Positions 1 to 9,006 of a DNA stretch of 52,990 nucleotides are shown in pieces (within the stretch, counting starts at the first letter, position 1; each line of letters starts with the position of its first letter). The position numbers and the translations under genes are program-made. The stretch is from Leptolyngbyaceae cyanobacterium C42_A2020_001 (lineage in GTDB: Bacteria; Cyanobacteriota; Cyanobacteriia; Leptolyngbyales; Leptolyngbyaceae): the NCBI GenBank assembly GCA_015272515.1, contig JACYLN010000014.1, positions 1 through 52,990 of the forward strand. The letters are read 5' to 3'. Below the pieces are notes generated by a model, which was not told the DNA's origin, did no database searches, and saw only the letters and a list, made by a program, of their open reading frames with translations.

Positions 1-126
1 GTTGTCCGCACTACCTTCACCTTTTAATTCTGACGACATTTACGAGGCAGTTTTGCCTGTCTAAATTGCCTCAAACCACAGTTGATAGTTGTCGATAGTT
101 AGTTTCTCACACCAACTGGTTAGCAA

Positions 127-153
127 AGCTGCCTGGTTCAGGCAGCTTTTTTT
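127..153 (+). terminator. Rho-independent terminator at the left edge
   Basis: A perfect 9-bp stem (AGCTGCCTG at 127-135, CAGGCAGCT at 139-147) with a 3-base loop is followed by six T on the plus strand. It therefore ends transcription coming from the left, from a plus-strand gene or small RNA outside or at the start of the window. No coding region is visible in 1-126. That stretch holds further short GGCA/TGCC segments (44-50, 53-59, 66-72) that could pair with each other or with the terminator stem. Confidence 0.75.
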
Positions 154-170
154 ATGGTGTTTATGGTGAT

Positions 171-914
171 TTAACTGGGTTCTCGGTTCCACAGCACCAC
201 AAGCGTTCCCGCTCCTAGCTGGGCTCTCACTAAACTCACATATCGAATGAAGTTTCCCTTCTTAAATTGATAAACTGAGCCATTTGCATACTCAGGTTGG
301 GGTGTGATGCGGTAATCCGGGTATAGCTTTGTGAGTTGATTATAAACATCGTCTGGTTTTTGAAAAGAGATGTATTCAATCCCAACGACACCAGGCTTGC
401 CTAGTTCTTTAATTGGATCTTTGTAAAAGAATTCTGGATTGGGAAACAGGGTAGAAGAAACGGGATCCGTCACCTCTCGCCCTTCGAGATCTTGTAGCCG
501 TTTTACAAACCCCTGTTCTTCTTGCGTCAGCTTTGGCACCTGAGCGGCAGTTTTGTTCGCTTTTGGTGAGGTGGAGGATTTGACTTTTGGTAGCGCTTTT
601 TTGACAACTGGGGAGGGAGCGGGTTTGGGTTTAGCGGGAGGCGGAGGCGGAGGCGCTTTGACGACCAGCGATCGCGAACCCGTAACCTTTTGCAATTCTG
701 ACTTTTTCTCAGACGGCTGCTTGTCTGACGCTTTTAAGGTTGTGAGACGAGTTAGCTTTACAGATTCGCCTTCTTGCTGGGATGCTTTTTTTTGAGTTTG
801 GAAGGGAAAAAACAGCAGAAACGCATGAAACCCAAGTGCAACAAAGAGCATGGGTGCCCAAGCAAAACGCCATCGTATTGAACGGTGTTTTTGACGAGGT
901 CTTACGTGAGACAT
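171..914 (-). CDS. TonB-like proline-rich membrane-anchored protein
   Basis: A 247-residue protein with a short basic cytoplasmic N terminus, one membrane segment at about residues 18-38, a Pro/Lys-rich linker (about 80-125, with a run of seven prolines) and a folded C-terminal part of about 110 residues. This layout (N-in anchor, PK-rich periplasm-spanning arm, small C-terminal domain) resembles TonB and related envelope-spanning proteins. The C-terminal domain is not one I recognise, so transport energising is only a possibility. It is transcribed away from the phosphate operon's end; its stop lies just right of the terminator at 127-153, which faces the other way. The start ATG follows a 136-bp gap that contains a tandem 18-bp repeat. 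Confidence 0.65.
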   Translation of the reverse strand: MSHVRPRQKHRSIRWRFAWAPMLFVALGFHAFLLFFPFQTQKKASQQEGESVKLTRLTTLKASDKQPSEKKSELQKVTGSRSLVVKAPPPPPPAKPKPAPSPVVKKALPKVKSSTSPKANKTAAQVPKLTQEEQGFVKRLQDLEGREVTDPVSSTLFPNPEFFYKDPIKELGKPGVVGIEYISFQKPDDVYNQLTKLYPDYRITPQPEYANGSVYQFKKGNFIRYVSLVRAQLGAGTLVVLWNREPS

Positions 915-934
915 AGGCGACTTCGCGAAACACT

Positions 935-970
935 TAGAGAAGTCAACTCAAGTAGAGAAGTCAACTCAAG
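935..970. repeat. Two perfect tandem copies of an 18-bp unit
   Basis: The unit TAGAGAAGTCAACTCAAG occurs at 935-952 and again at 953-970 without a mismatch. It lies in the gap between the end of pstB and the start of the TonB-like gene, about 20 bp upstream of that gene's start. It may be a recent slippage duplication or a doubled regulator site; the sequence does not tell which. Confidence 0.85.
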
Positions 971-1050
971 CGAGGGTCGCCTTCAGTGTAACCAACCGCA
1001 ACGATTATTTAAAGTTCGCAACACTACGTTGATAGAAGATGGGTTGCCAT

Positions 1051-1851
1051 TTAACCAAATCGCCCGCTGACATAATCTTGAGTGCGTTTGTGGGCAGGTT
1101 GATTAAACAAAATAGTGGTTTGGTTGAACTCTAGCAACTCGCCTAAATACATAAAGGCAGTGTAGTCGGACAAGCGGGCTGCCTGCTGCATACTGTGCGT
1201 CACGATCAAGATGGTGACTTGTTGCTTCAGTTCATTCACCAGATCTTCGATGCTGGCGGTTGCGATCGGGTCGAGGGCAGAGGTAGGTTCATCAAACAAC
1301 ACAATGTCGGGATTGGTTGCGATCGCACGAGCAATGCACAAACGCTGTTGTTGCCCTCCCGAAAGCGTATAGGCGGAGTCGTTCAACCGATCTTTCACCT
1401 CATCCCAAAGTGCAGATCCTTTCAAGGCTTGCTCCACTTTTTCATCCACAGCGCTACGCTTAGTCAAGCCTTGAACTCGCAATCCGTATGCCACGTTTTC
1501 AAAAATTGACTTGGGGAATGGATTTGGACGTTGAAAGACCATGCTAATCCGCATCCGGACTTCAATTGGGTCAACCTTTTTATCCAAAATGTTGATATCA
1601 TCCAGCAAAACTTCGCCGCCGTAGCGATTTCCGGAGTAGAGATCGTGCATCCGGTTGAAACACCGTAACAGAGTCGTTTTTCCGCAACCGGAAGGACCAA
1701 TCAAAGCAGTTACTTTATGCTCTGGAACCATCATGTTGATGTTTTTCAGGGCATGAACCGTTCCTCCGTAGTAGAAGTCCAGATTCCGAACCTCCGCCTT
1801 GGGAGAGATCGCTGAAGAATTGAGTATGCGCGATGAAACGTCTTCTACCAT
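1051..1851 (-). CDS. pstB: Phosphate ABC transporter ATP-binding protein PstB
   Basis: A 266-residue ABC ATPase that powers phosphate uptake by the PstSCAB transporter at the cytoplasmic face of the inner membrane. Visible motifs are the Walker A loop GPSGCGKTT (about residue 53), the ABC signature LSGGQQQR (about 163), Walker [12 protein letters not shown] (about 184) and the switch histidine in IVTHSMQQA. The phrase FNRMHDLY and the C-terminal [10 protein letters not shown] are typical of PstB rather than of other ABC ATPases. Length is normal. Its ATG overlaps the end of pstA by 7 bases (ATGGTAG), so translation is probably coupled. It is the last gene of pstS-pstC-pstA-pstB; no phoU follows. 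Confidence 0.97.
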   Translation of the reverse strand: MVEDVSSRILNSSAISPKAEVRNLDFYYGGTVHALKNINMMVPEHKVTALIGPSGCGKTTLLRCFNRMHDLYSGNRYGGEVLLDDINILDKKVDPIEVRMRISMVFQRPNPFPKSIFENVAYGLRVQGLTKRSAVDEKVEQALKGSALWDEVKDRLNDSAYTLSGGQQQRLCIARAIATNPDIVLFDEPTSALDPIATASIEDLVNELKQQVTILIVTHSMQQAARLSDYTAFMYLGELLEFNQTTILFNQPAHKRTQDYVSGRFG

Positions 1852-2783
1852 TTGATTCCCTTCCGAAAACGATAGCGGAGATAAATAGCTAAACCATTCA
1901 ATGCCAGAGTCATAAAGATCAGTATTACACCCGCGGCAGCGGCATTCACCTGAAATTCCTGTTCAGGTCGTGATACCCAGTTAAACATCTGGATAGGCAT
2001 CACGGTAAACGGAGCCTTGAGCCACTCAAGCGAAATAAACGGAAACTCAGCCTGGATCGGAGAAGGCGGGAGAAATGCAATAAAGGTGAGTGCCCCAATC
2101 GTAATCAGAGGAGCCGTTTCCCCAATTGCTCGTGACATTCCAATGATGATTCCAGTCAGAATACTGCCAAACGAATAGGGCAAAATGTGATCCCAAATCA
2201 TTTGCCATTTACTGGCACCCAGCGCATAGGCGGCTTCTCGCAAAAGACTGGGAATTGCTCGCAGAGCTTCCCGCGTTGTCACAATTACAATTGGCAAAAT
2301 TAGCAGTCCCAGGGTCAAACCTGCGGTCAAAATGCTTTCTCCCAACCCTAAAGTCTGGTTGAAAAAGCCCAGTGCCAGAAGTCCATAGACAATGGAAGGA
2401 ACTCCTGCCAAATTGGTTACATTGATTTCGATTAAGGCAGACAGCCAGTTTTGGGAAGCATACTCTTCCAGGTAAATTCCCGCGGCTACTCCTAACGGAA
2501 TCGCGATGATCATCGTCACTAGCATCACTAACAACGAACCGACCCAGGCGGCTAAGATTCCTGCTTCTTCAGGATTGCTGCTGGGAAAAGAGGTGAAGAA
2601 CTGCCAGGTGAGGCAGGGCGCACCCTGAATAAACAAACTCACAACCAGTGCTAACAGCACAACTAATACAATAAAGATCACCAGTAAGCCCAGGATGGCA
2701 AAGGAGGCGCTGATGAGTTGCCGCTGTGAAACATTGGCATGGAGTTGAGTCATTCCCTTTTGTGGGAGTTCAGCTTGCGCCAT
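1845..2783 (-). CDS. pstA: Phosphate ABC transporter permease PstA
   Basis: A 312-residue inner-membrane permease with six predicted membrane spans: one near residues 28-52 and the rest from about 80 onward. The binding-protein-dependent transport motif that contacts the ATPase is present as [20 protein letters not shown], and the conserved [15 protein letters not shown] stretch marks PstA. It forms the channel with PstC. Only 3 bp separate it from pstC upstream, and it overlaps pstB downstream by 7 bp, so all three are one transcription unit. Confidence 0.96.
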   Translation of the reverse strand: MAQAELPQKGMTQLHANVSQRQLISASFAILGLLVIFIVLVVLLALVVSLFIQGAPCLTWQFFTSFPSSNPEEAGILAAWVGSLLVMLVTMIIAIPLGVAAGIYLEEYASQNWLSALIEINVTNLAGVPSIVYGLLALGFFNQTLGLGESILTAGLTLGLLILPIVIVTTREALRAIPSLLREAAYALGASKWQMIWDHILPYSFGSILTGIIIGMSRAIGETAPLITIGALTFIAFLPPSPIQAEFPFISLEWLKAPFTVMPIQMFNWVSRPEQEFQVNAAAAGVILIFMTLALNGLAIYLRYRFRKGIKW

Positions 2784-2786
2784 TGG

Positions 2787-3773
2787 TTAATAGCTCTCCC
2801 GGAAGCGTTTTGTTAAGAAGTATCCAATCACATTGAAGACGAGCGTAATCAATACCAGTAATAAACCAACCGCGAAAATGCTCTGGTATTCAAGGGTGCC
2901 GTGGGGTAAGTCTCCCAAACTGACCTGCACAATAAAAGCGGTCATGGTGGCAGCAGAATCCATTGGGTTGAAGGTGAAGTTGGGCTGTAGCCCTGCCGCG
3001 ATCGCCACAATCATCGTCTCCCCCACTGCCCGCGAAATCCCCAAAATAATCGCCGCCATAATTCCCGAAATCGCCGCTGGCAGTACAACATTCAAAGCGG
3101 TTTGCAACTTGGTTGCCCCCGTTGCGTAAGACCCTTCCCGCAGATTGGAGGGAACTGCCCGCATCGCATCTTCGCTAATTGAACTAATTGTGGGAGTAAT
3201 CATCAACCCCATCACAATCCCCGGGCCCAGCATATTAAAGCCGGATAACTCCACCGGAAAAATGTTAGGCAAGAGATTGGACAGAGTGGGACCAATAAAA
3301 CTGTAAAGCCACTGCAAAATGGGAGTCACCAACAGCAGCGCAAAATACCCATAAACCACCGTTGGAATTGCTGCCAGAAGTTCCAAAATCGGCTTCACCG
3401 TCTCCCGCAGCTTTGCCCCAGCAAATTCGCTTAAATAAACTGCCGCAATCAACCCCATCGGCACGGCAACCACCAAAGCCACAATCGAAGTCGTCAATGT
3501 ACCAGACACGAGCGGCAAAATTCCGTACCCTGGTGGCTCAAACAAAGGCGACCAATCCTTACTGGTGAAGAACTCAACGATGGAAACCTTTTGAAAAAAT
3601 TGCACCGATTCGGAAATCAAAATCTCCATAATGGCAAGGGTTGCTGCCACAGACGAAAAGCCAGCCAAAAACAACACAAACTCGATCGCGCGTTCCCGTA
3701 ACTCGCGAGACTGCTTATTCTTGGTAAATTGCTCGGCGCGATTCGGTTGCCGAGGGTCTGCCGTTGTACTCAT
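2787..3773 (-). CDS. pstC: Phosphate ABC transporter permease PstC
   Basis: A 328-residue permease, the partner of PstA. The first membrane span is at about residues 32-55, followed by five more. The EAA-type loop (EDAMRAVPSNLREGSYATGAT) and the motif SRAVGETMIVAIAAG are typical of PstC, and LSEFAGAKLRETVKPILELLAAIPTVVYG is split here only by family-typical variation. Its start is 136 bp downstream of the pstS stop. That gap contains a hairpin (3869-3892) that may separate the high expression of the binding protein from the rest. Confidence 0.96.
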   Translation of the reverse strand: MSTTADPRQPNRAEQFTKNKQSRELRERAIEFVLFLAGFSSVAATLAIMEILISESVQFFQKVSIVEFFTSKDWSPLFEPPGYGILPLVSGTLTTSIVALVVAVPMGLIAAVYLSEFAGAKLRETVKPILELLAAIPTVVYGYFALLLVTPILQWLYSFIGPTLSNLLPNIFPVELSGFNMLGPGIVMGLMITPTISSISEDAMRAVPSNLREGSYATGATKLQTALNVVLPAAISGIMAAIILGISRAVGETMIVAIAAGLQPNFTFNPMDSAATMTAFIVQVSLGDLPHGTLEYQSIFAVGLLLVLITLVFNVIGYFLTKRFRESY

Positions 3774-3868
3774 TTTTGGCTCGGTGAAAAATCTAATTCA
3801 GCCCATTGGTGGGCTACTGAAGCTCCAGAGTTTACCTCAGCAAAAAAATACCACACCTTAGCAAGCTG

Positions 3869-3892
3869 AAGGGGTACACAACGGCACCCCTT
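3869..3892 (-). promoter_or_regulatory. Hairpin between pstS and pstC
   Basis: A 7-bp perfect stem (AAGGGGT at 3869-3875, ACCCCTT at 3886-3892) with a 10-base loop lies 17 bp after the pstS stop codon in the direction of transcription. No T-run follows on the minus strand, so it is not a full terminator. Such intercistronic stem-loops behind binding-protein genes commonly protect the upstream message from 3' exonucleases; that role is inferred. Confidence 0.5.
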
Positions 3893-3909
3893 TCATTCGC
3901 TTGCTATCG

Positions 3910-4917
3910 TTAGTTCTTCAGTTCGCGAGTAATCAAGTCATCGATCTTGAGACCAACGGCTTCTTCGCCGCCAAAGATAGTGCCCGTTTTACCTGCATTA
4001 AAGCGCTTAGCAATCTCGCCATAAGCATTTGCTGGGAGAGGTACATACTTCACAGATTTTACTGCGTTGGAAGCGTTTTTCATGTAGTAGTCTACAAAGC
4101 GCTTCACTTCAGGCTTTTTAGCAGATTTTGAGTTGACGTAAATGAAGATAGGACGAGACAGCGGCGTGTAGGAACCATTGATCACGTTCTGAGGGGTGGG
4201 CGCTACGTTGTTGACCTTGACTGCTTTCAAACGGCTCTTGTTAGCTTCATAGTAAGCCAGACCAAAGTAGCCCAACGCACCCTTATCACGAGAAACACCC
4301 TGCACTAACACGTTGTCGTCTTCGCTAGCGGTAAAGTCTTTACGGCTTGCCTTCGACTTCCCGTTGATAGCTTCTGTGAAATAGTCGAATGTACCAGAGT
4401 CAGCTCCAGGTCCAAACAGTGTCATCGGTTGGTTGGGGAAGCCAGAGCGCACTTCTCTCCAGTTTTTAACGGTGCTGCCCGGTTCCCAAATCTTTTTCAG
4501 TTCAGCCGGAGTCAGATTGGTTGCCCAGTTGTTAGCGGGGTTCACCACCACGGTTAGCGCGTCATAAGCAACCGGTAGTTCGATGTAGCTAATGCCTTTT
4601 GCTCGGCACGCATCCATCTCTTTCTTCAAAATGGGGCGGGAAGCGTTAGAGATGTCGGTGTCTCCAGCGCAAAACTTCTTAAACCCACCACCAGTGCCAG
4701 AGATCCCTACCGTTACTTTGGTTCCAGTAGACTTCTGAAATCCTTCGGCAATTTTTTCGGTGATGGGGTAAACCGTACTGGAACCATCAATTTTAACAGT
4801 GCTACCCTGAGAGTTCACAGCAGCGATCGATAGTCCAATTACAGCAGCAGTTGCTGTAGCTGCGCTAACAAGCGTGGTGAAGCGGTTTGGCACAAGCTTC
4901 ACATTATTGACCACCAT
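3910..4917 (-). CDS. pstS: Phosphate-binding protein PstS (PstS/SphX family)
   Basis: A 335-residue periplasmic phosphate-binding protein. Residues 1-36 form a signal peptide. The mature part begins near [13 protein letters not shown], the usual family start, whose GSS loop contacts phosphate. Other phosphate-site segments are [11 protein letters not shown] (about residue 75), NASRPI and the [11 protein letters not shown] loop (about 170). The cysteine pair typical of cyanobacterial versions (FCAGDTD, DACRAKG) is present. A GGAG Shine-Dalgarno lies 8 bases before the ATG. It is first in the operon and is preceded by Pho-box-like repeats. Whether it corresponds to PstS1 or SphX of other cyanobacteria cannot be decided from this window. 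Confidence 0.95.
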   Translation of the reverse strand: MVVNNVKLVPNRFTTLVSAATATAAVIGLSIAAVNSQGSTVKIDGSSTVYPITEKIAEGFQKSTGTKVTVGISGTGGGFKKFCAGDTDISNASRPILKKEMDACRAKGISYIELPVAYDALTVVVNPANNWATNLTPAELKKIWEPGSTVKNWREVRSGFPNQPMTLFGPGADSGTFDYFTEAINGKSKASRKDFTASEDDNVLVQGVSRDKGALGYFGLAYYEANKSRLKAVKVNNVAPTPQNVINGSYTPLSRPIFIYVNSKSAKKPEVKRFVDYYMKNASNAVKSVKYVPLPANAYGEIAKRFNAGKTGTIFGGEEAVGLKIDDLITRELKN

Positions 4918-5297
4918 AGTTTTGCTCCAGAAGACTAGTATTCAGTCAGACATTACGTATCACGATACTGGTTTAGGGTTAAGAGCTAGTGATGCTAGGT
5001 TATGGTTTGTTTATCTGGGAATTAAACTTTTATAAAAAATGGGTCTAAAAACCTTATTTAAAGGTTAAGAAGGTACAACAATGTCTGGGAATGTTGATTT
5101 TGTAGATGGTGGTTAGGTAAGTGGTGTTCGCTTTATGTCACATTGAGACGCTGGGCTGGAAGTTTTTGGGTAAGCACTTAGTGTTGATTTTGTTCAGCCG
5201 AATTTCCTGGGTTTAACATAAGAGATGAATTACTCGCGAGCGATCGCAGCACAACAGCGGTTTTTAAGGGAAAGAGTGGAATTAGCAAGTTATTTTC
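4918..5297. other. Divergent intergenic region, pstS / PP2C gene
   Basis: 380 bp separate the divergently transcribed pstS and the zinc-ribbon PP2C gene. The part near pstS is AT-rich and holds the Pho-box-like 8-mers; a HIP1 site (gcgatcgc) lies near 5239-5246. No RNA gene or convincing small ORF was seen. Confidence 0.7.
4976..5069 (-). promoter_or_regulatory. Possible Pho box region upstream of pstS
   Basis: Read on the minus strand, CTTAACCT (5069-5062) and CTTAACCC (4983-4976) match the 8-base repeat (PyTTAAPyPy plus T/A) bound by the phosphate response regulator SphR/PhoB in cyanobacteria; the second matches in the first seven or eight positions. Classical boxes have three tandem copies at 11-bp spacing, and I see only isolated good copies with degenerate sequence around 5062-5040. 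The surrounding DNA is AT-rich. Phosphate-starvation control of the pst operon is therefore likely, but the exact box is uncertain. Confidence 0.4.
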
Positions 5298-7625
5298 ATG
5301 CATAGCCCTGAGGCAACTCTTTATTGTGCAAATTCTCTGTGTCAGGCTCCGAATCCGGCAAATCATCGGTTTTGCCAGCAGTGCCGATCGCCGTTACCCA
5401 AGCGGTATCTTTGGGCAGTTGGGAAGGAAGCCGCATCCCTGCAACCGGGCAACTTACTGGGCGATCGCTACTGGTGCAAAGAAGGGCGAGTTCTTCTAGA
5501 TACGAAACCAGGTTTGTTTCCGGATGCAGCATCTGATTTACCAGATGTTGTGGAACCCTATTTGCGTTTGGTGGCGTATCAGCTTGCGGTGCCTCAGCCT
5601 TATGCTTTAGTTGCGTCAAATCAAAAGCGATCGCCCGATGTGCTTTTGCTAGAGCGGGCACCGATTTATCTGCGTTCGGGTACGGATGATGTATCTGTGC
5701 TTGAAGGAACATTGATGCCTGAAGTGGAAACAGTTTGGCAAGCGGGAAGTGGCTTGCGACAACTGCACTGGCTCTGGCAAATCGCTCGGCTGTGGGAACC
5801 CTTGAGCCATGAACAAGTTGTTAGTAGTTTACTCAACCCTTCATTGCTACGAGTAGAAGGGGGTTTGGTGCGGCTGCTGGAGTTGCAAGGTGATGCTCGC
5901 TCTACCTCGCCAACGCTGGCAAATTTAGGTGACTTATGGCAGCGCTGGATACCTGCCACCCATGCCAGTATTGCGGATTTTTTCAAGCAGCTTTGTCAAC
6001 AGTTGAAGAGTGGGCACATCGCGACGGCGGAACACTTGGTGAACGTGCTGGAGCAGGCGATCGAGATCGCAGCCCAATCTGATGAACGGCAAACACAAAT
6101 TGCCACATTGACCGATCAAGGTCCCTCTCGTCAACGCAATGAAGATGCTTGCTTCCCATCGAGTGGCAGTCTGTTGAGCTTTGCTAACAACAATGACCTA
6201 GTTTCAGGGAGCAGTTCTCCATTGGTGGTAGTGTGTGATGGCATCGGAGGGCATGAAGGCGGCAACATTGCATCAAATCTAGCGATCGCCACGATTCAAC
6301 AGCGGCTTCAGTCTGTGCCCCGTTTGATGCAGTTTAACCCTAACGCCCTGATCACAGAACTAGAACAAGTGGCGCTAGCTGCAAACGATGTGATTGCCCA
6401 ACGAAATGACATAGAACAGCGTCATGAGCGTCAACGCATGGGAACCACGCTGGTGATGGCGTTGGAGTGTGGTCATGAGCTTTACATTACGCACGTGGGT
6501 GACAGTCGCGCCTATCGAGTCACTTCACTTGGGTGCCATCAAATCACCCTTGACGACGATCTGGCAACTCGGGAAGTGCGATTAGGATATGCGTTGTATC
6601 GTGAGGCATTGCGACAGCCCAGTTCTGGCTCCCTCGTACAGGCATTGGGGATGAATACCTCTACTATGCTGCATCCCACCGTTGAGCGCTTCATTTTAGA
6701 CGAAGAGTGCATCTTTTTGTTGTGCTCAGATGGCTTAAGCGACAACGATCGCGTCGAGGAATACTGGCAAACAATTCTGTTGCCTGTCTTGGAGGGCAAA
6801 ACCGATTTAGCCAAAGCCGCTCAACAACTGGTGGCGATCGCGAATGAACAAAACGGGCATGATAACGTCACTGTTGGGTTGGTTTACTGCCGTGTTTCAC
6901 CCAACTCTGCTCCACCGGGTGCGGTGCCCGCCTCCCTTGCCACAGATCCCAGCATTGAGTATTCCAGTACCGTTCTCCGCTCGGATGCTGCCGCTTCGAC
7001 TCTCAAGACTCAAAATCTGAAACCTCCAGAGCGATCGCGTCCCCGTCTATCCTCCCTATGGTTGGGATTGCTGCTAATTGCTGGCGTTGGTGGACTCATC
7101 ACATATTTTCTACTAGGAGGCTTCAGTTTCCTCACGGGCGAAGTGGCAAACACTCCACTCCCAGCATCTCCTGACCCCGCAACCGTTCCTGTTGCACCCA
7201 CCATCAGTCCTCTACCCAGTGCAAACACCCGCACCTTCACGATTGGAACTCGGATGCTGGTTAATCGTTCAACTCCCAATGGAGAAACAGTTCCAATCTC
7301 GCTATTGCCAAGTCCCGCCAGTTCTCCAGCACCAGATGTGACCCGCTCAACCGTGCCGCTTGGCAGTGTCCTAGAGGTCATTAGCCAACGCCGAGATGGA
7401 CTGAATCAGCAGTGGTTGGGAGTCAAAGTCTGTTCCCTGTCTCAAACAGCCACTGTTGACCGTCCTGCCGCACCTCAGCCCAATGCCCAACCAGGAGAAT
7501 TGGGCTGGGTACAGGAAGCAGCGATCGCCCCGTTTGTCACCGTCAACGTCAGCTTGACCCCAGCCCAACTAGGAGCCTGTGGCAATGAACGCAAGGCAAC
7601 TAGCACGGAGACTTCTCCCCCTTAG
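5298..7625 (+). CDS. Zinc-ribbon, kinase-like and PP2C-phosphatase membrane protein
   Basis: A 775-residue multidomain protein. Residues 10-29 carry four cysteines (C10, C15, C26, C29) forming a zinc ribbon. Residues of about 45-265 look like a degenerate protein-kinase fold, with a stretch similar to the kinase catalytic loop (NPSLLRVEGGLVRLLEL), but no catalytic residues are recognised. Residues of about 270-530 are a complete PP2C Ser/Thr phosphatase: RQRNED (about 277), DGIGGHEGG (about 314), GTTLV, HVGDSRAYR (about 400), CSDGLSDN (about 476) and GHDNVTV (about 520), so all metal-binding aspartates are present. One membrane span follows at about 583-612, then a Pro/Ser linker and a small C-terminal domain, perhaps SH3-like. 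The phosphatase faces the cytoplasm. Substrates are unknown. Confidence 0.85.
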   Translation: MHSPEATLYCANSLCQAPNPANHRFCQQCRSPLPKRYLWAVGKEAASLQPGNLLGDRYWCKEGRVLLDTKPGLFPDAASDLPDVVEPYLRLVAYQLAVPQPYALVASNQKRSPDVLLLERAPIYLRSGTDDVSVLEGTLMPEVETVWQAGSGLRQLHWLWQIARLWEPLSHEQVVSSLLNPSLLRVEGGLVRLLELQGDARSTSPTLANLGDLWQRWIPATHASIADFFKQLCQQLKSGHIATAEHLVNVLEQAIEIAAQSDERQTQIATLTDQGPSRQRNEDACFPSSGSLLSFANNNDLVSGSSSPLVVVCDGIGGHEGGNIASNLAIATIQQRLQSVPRLMQFNPNALITELEQVALAANDVIAQRNDIEQRHERQRMGTTLVMALECGHELYITHVGDSRAYRVTSLGCHQITLDDDLATREVRLGYALYREALRQPSSGSLVQALGMNTSTMLHPTVERFILDEECIFLLCSDGLSDNDRVEEYWQTILLPVLEGKTDLAKAAQQLVAIANEQNGHDNVTVGLVYCRVSPNSAPPGAVPASLATDPSIEYSSTVLRSDAAASTLKTQNLKPPERSRPRLSSLWLGLLLIAGVGGLITYFLLGGFSFLTGEVANTPLPASPDPATVPVAPTISPLPSANTRTFTIGTRMLVNRSTPNGETVPISLLPSPASSPAPDVTRSTVPLGSVLEVISQRRDGLNQQWLGVKVCSLSQTATVDRPAAPQPNAQPGELGWVQEAAIAPFVTVNVSLTPAQLGACGNERKATSTETSPP

Positions 7626-7635
7626 CCCCCATACC

Positions 7636-9006
7636 CTACTCCCTAGCCCCTATCCCCCCTTCCCCCTTCCCAGTTGCTCCCCAAATTCCGGCTAACAGTA
7701 GCCATCCCATTAAGTTGAGGCGACCATCGAACAGGGTAACGTCGAACAGGCTAAAGACTGTGTTGCTAAGAAAGGCAATAACAACACTAAAAAGGATGAG
7801 GCGATCGCTGCGATCGCACCAGAGGGGTGACTGAGAAGGGGCTGCACACAGCAGGATGGAGGCTTGAGCCACAACCCAGCCGACTAAGCCAAATAAGAGT
7901 AGAGTGGCGGGAATGCCCGTCTCACACAGCATCATTAAAGGAAAGTTATGGGGATGTCCCATGAGATAGTTCATTTTTTCCTGGTAGAGCGGCTGAAAGT
8001 TGCGTAATCCCCACCCCAACCAGGGACGTTGCTGCATGAGAGACAACGCAAATTTCCACTGCGTTACCCGTAATGTAGGCACAGGGCGATTTGGATAGAG
8101 TTGGTCGGTAAGACGTGCCCAAAAAAAAGCCGGAACAATCACGCGCAACCCATCGCGCAGGGGTGGAGGGGCAAAGGCAGCCCCTAGCACGATCGCGATC
8201 AGAGCACCTACTCCTGCCACCAGCCAGCGCCATCCCAGATACACTGCAAAAACCAGAGAGGCTCCTGCTGCGATCGCCCAGCCATTGCGAGAATTTGTCA
8301 AGATCAAAGCAATGCCGTTGAGGAGAAGGGCGATTGTCAGAAAAATAACGTGACCTTTCTGCCTCTGCCAGATCGCCTCAATTCCAAGTCCCAGCGCCAA
8401 CACCCAGGTAATAATCAAATAGTTTGCTAAAACATTGGCATAAAAAAACGTGGAAGACATGCGTCCGGGTGGGGTGCCATTCGGATCAATCACCCAATGC
8501 ACCACAATCCACAGCACCTGCACATTCAGTACCTGTCGATAGCCCAGCCAGCCCAGCAACATTTGCCCCAATCCAATCAGGCAAACGAGCACCGAGGGAA
8601 GCACCAGCAACCAAACCAAACGTCGCAGTTGGGCGGGTGTTTGCAACAGTTCACTGAGTCCAGCGAATCCCAAAAAGAACAGTAAAAAATTGAATAAGCC
8701 CAGGTAGGCATCGGGTGGAGAGTAGGCAACTACCGAGCTGAGAATCATCAACCCGGTTAACGCGGCGAACCCCCAGTAGAGAGGCTGGGTTATCAGTTGG
8801 TGAAACTTGAGCCGCCAAACCACGATCACCGCCACCAGACTGCCCACAATGCCAAACAGCGTGCTGAACGGCAGCAACAAGACGGAAAGTTGCGTCAGAC
8901 TCCAGGCAAATCGCAGTTGCGGATCGGGATGACGCTGGGGTGGAGGCAGTGACTTCAGCCACTGGTTTACTCGATTCAAACTAAGCCAGCTCAAAGCATT
9001 CTGCAC
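7636..9006 (-). CDS. O-antigen ligase / Wzy-like membrane protein
   Basis: A 456-residue polytopic membrane protein with about ten to twelve hydrophobic spans. The Wzy_C/O-antigen-ligase signature is visible: NSRNGW in a mid-protein helix, a large loop from about residue 290 with RVTQWKFALSLMQQRPWLGWGLRNF, and the conserved GHPHN. The family joins or polymerises sugar chains on lipid carriers at the periplasmic side; the related cyanobacterial IctB was first described in inorganic-carbon accumulation. The donor and acceptor here are unknown. Its 5' end overlaps the end of the YaaW-family gene by 26 bp on the same strand. It converges with the PP2C gene, with only 10 bp between the stops. Confidence 0.8.
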   Translation of the reverse strand: MQNALSWLSLNRVNQWLKSLPPPQRHPDPQLRFAWSLTQLSVLLLPFSTLFGIVGSLVAVIVVWRLKFHQLITQPLYWGFAALTGLMILSSVVAYSPPDAYLGLFNFLLFFLGFAGLSELLQTPAQLRRLVWLLVLPSVLVCLIGLGQMLLGWLGYRQVLNVQVLWIVVHWVIDPNGTPPGRMSSTFFYANVLANYLIITWVLALGLGIEAIWQRQKGHVIFLTIALLLNGIALILTNSRNGWAIAAGASLVFAVYLGWRWLVAGVGALIAIVLGAAFAPPPLRDGLRVIVPAFFWARLTDQLYPNRPVPTLRVTQWKFALSLMQQRPWLGWGLRNFQPLYQEKMNYLMGHPHNFPLMMLCETGIPATLLLFGLVGWVVAQASILLCAAPSQSPLWCDRSDRLILFSVVIAFLSNTVFSLFDVTLFDGRLNLMGWLLLAGIWGATGKGEGGIGARE

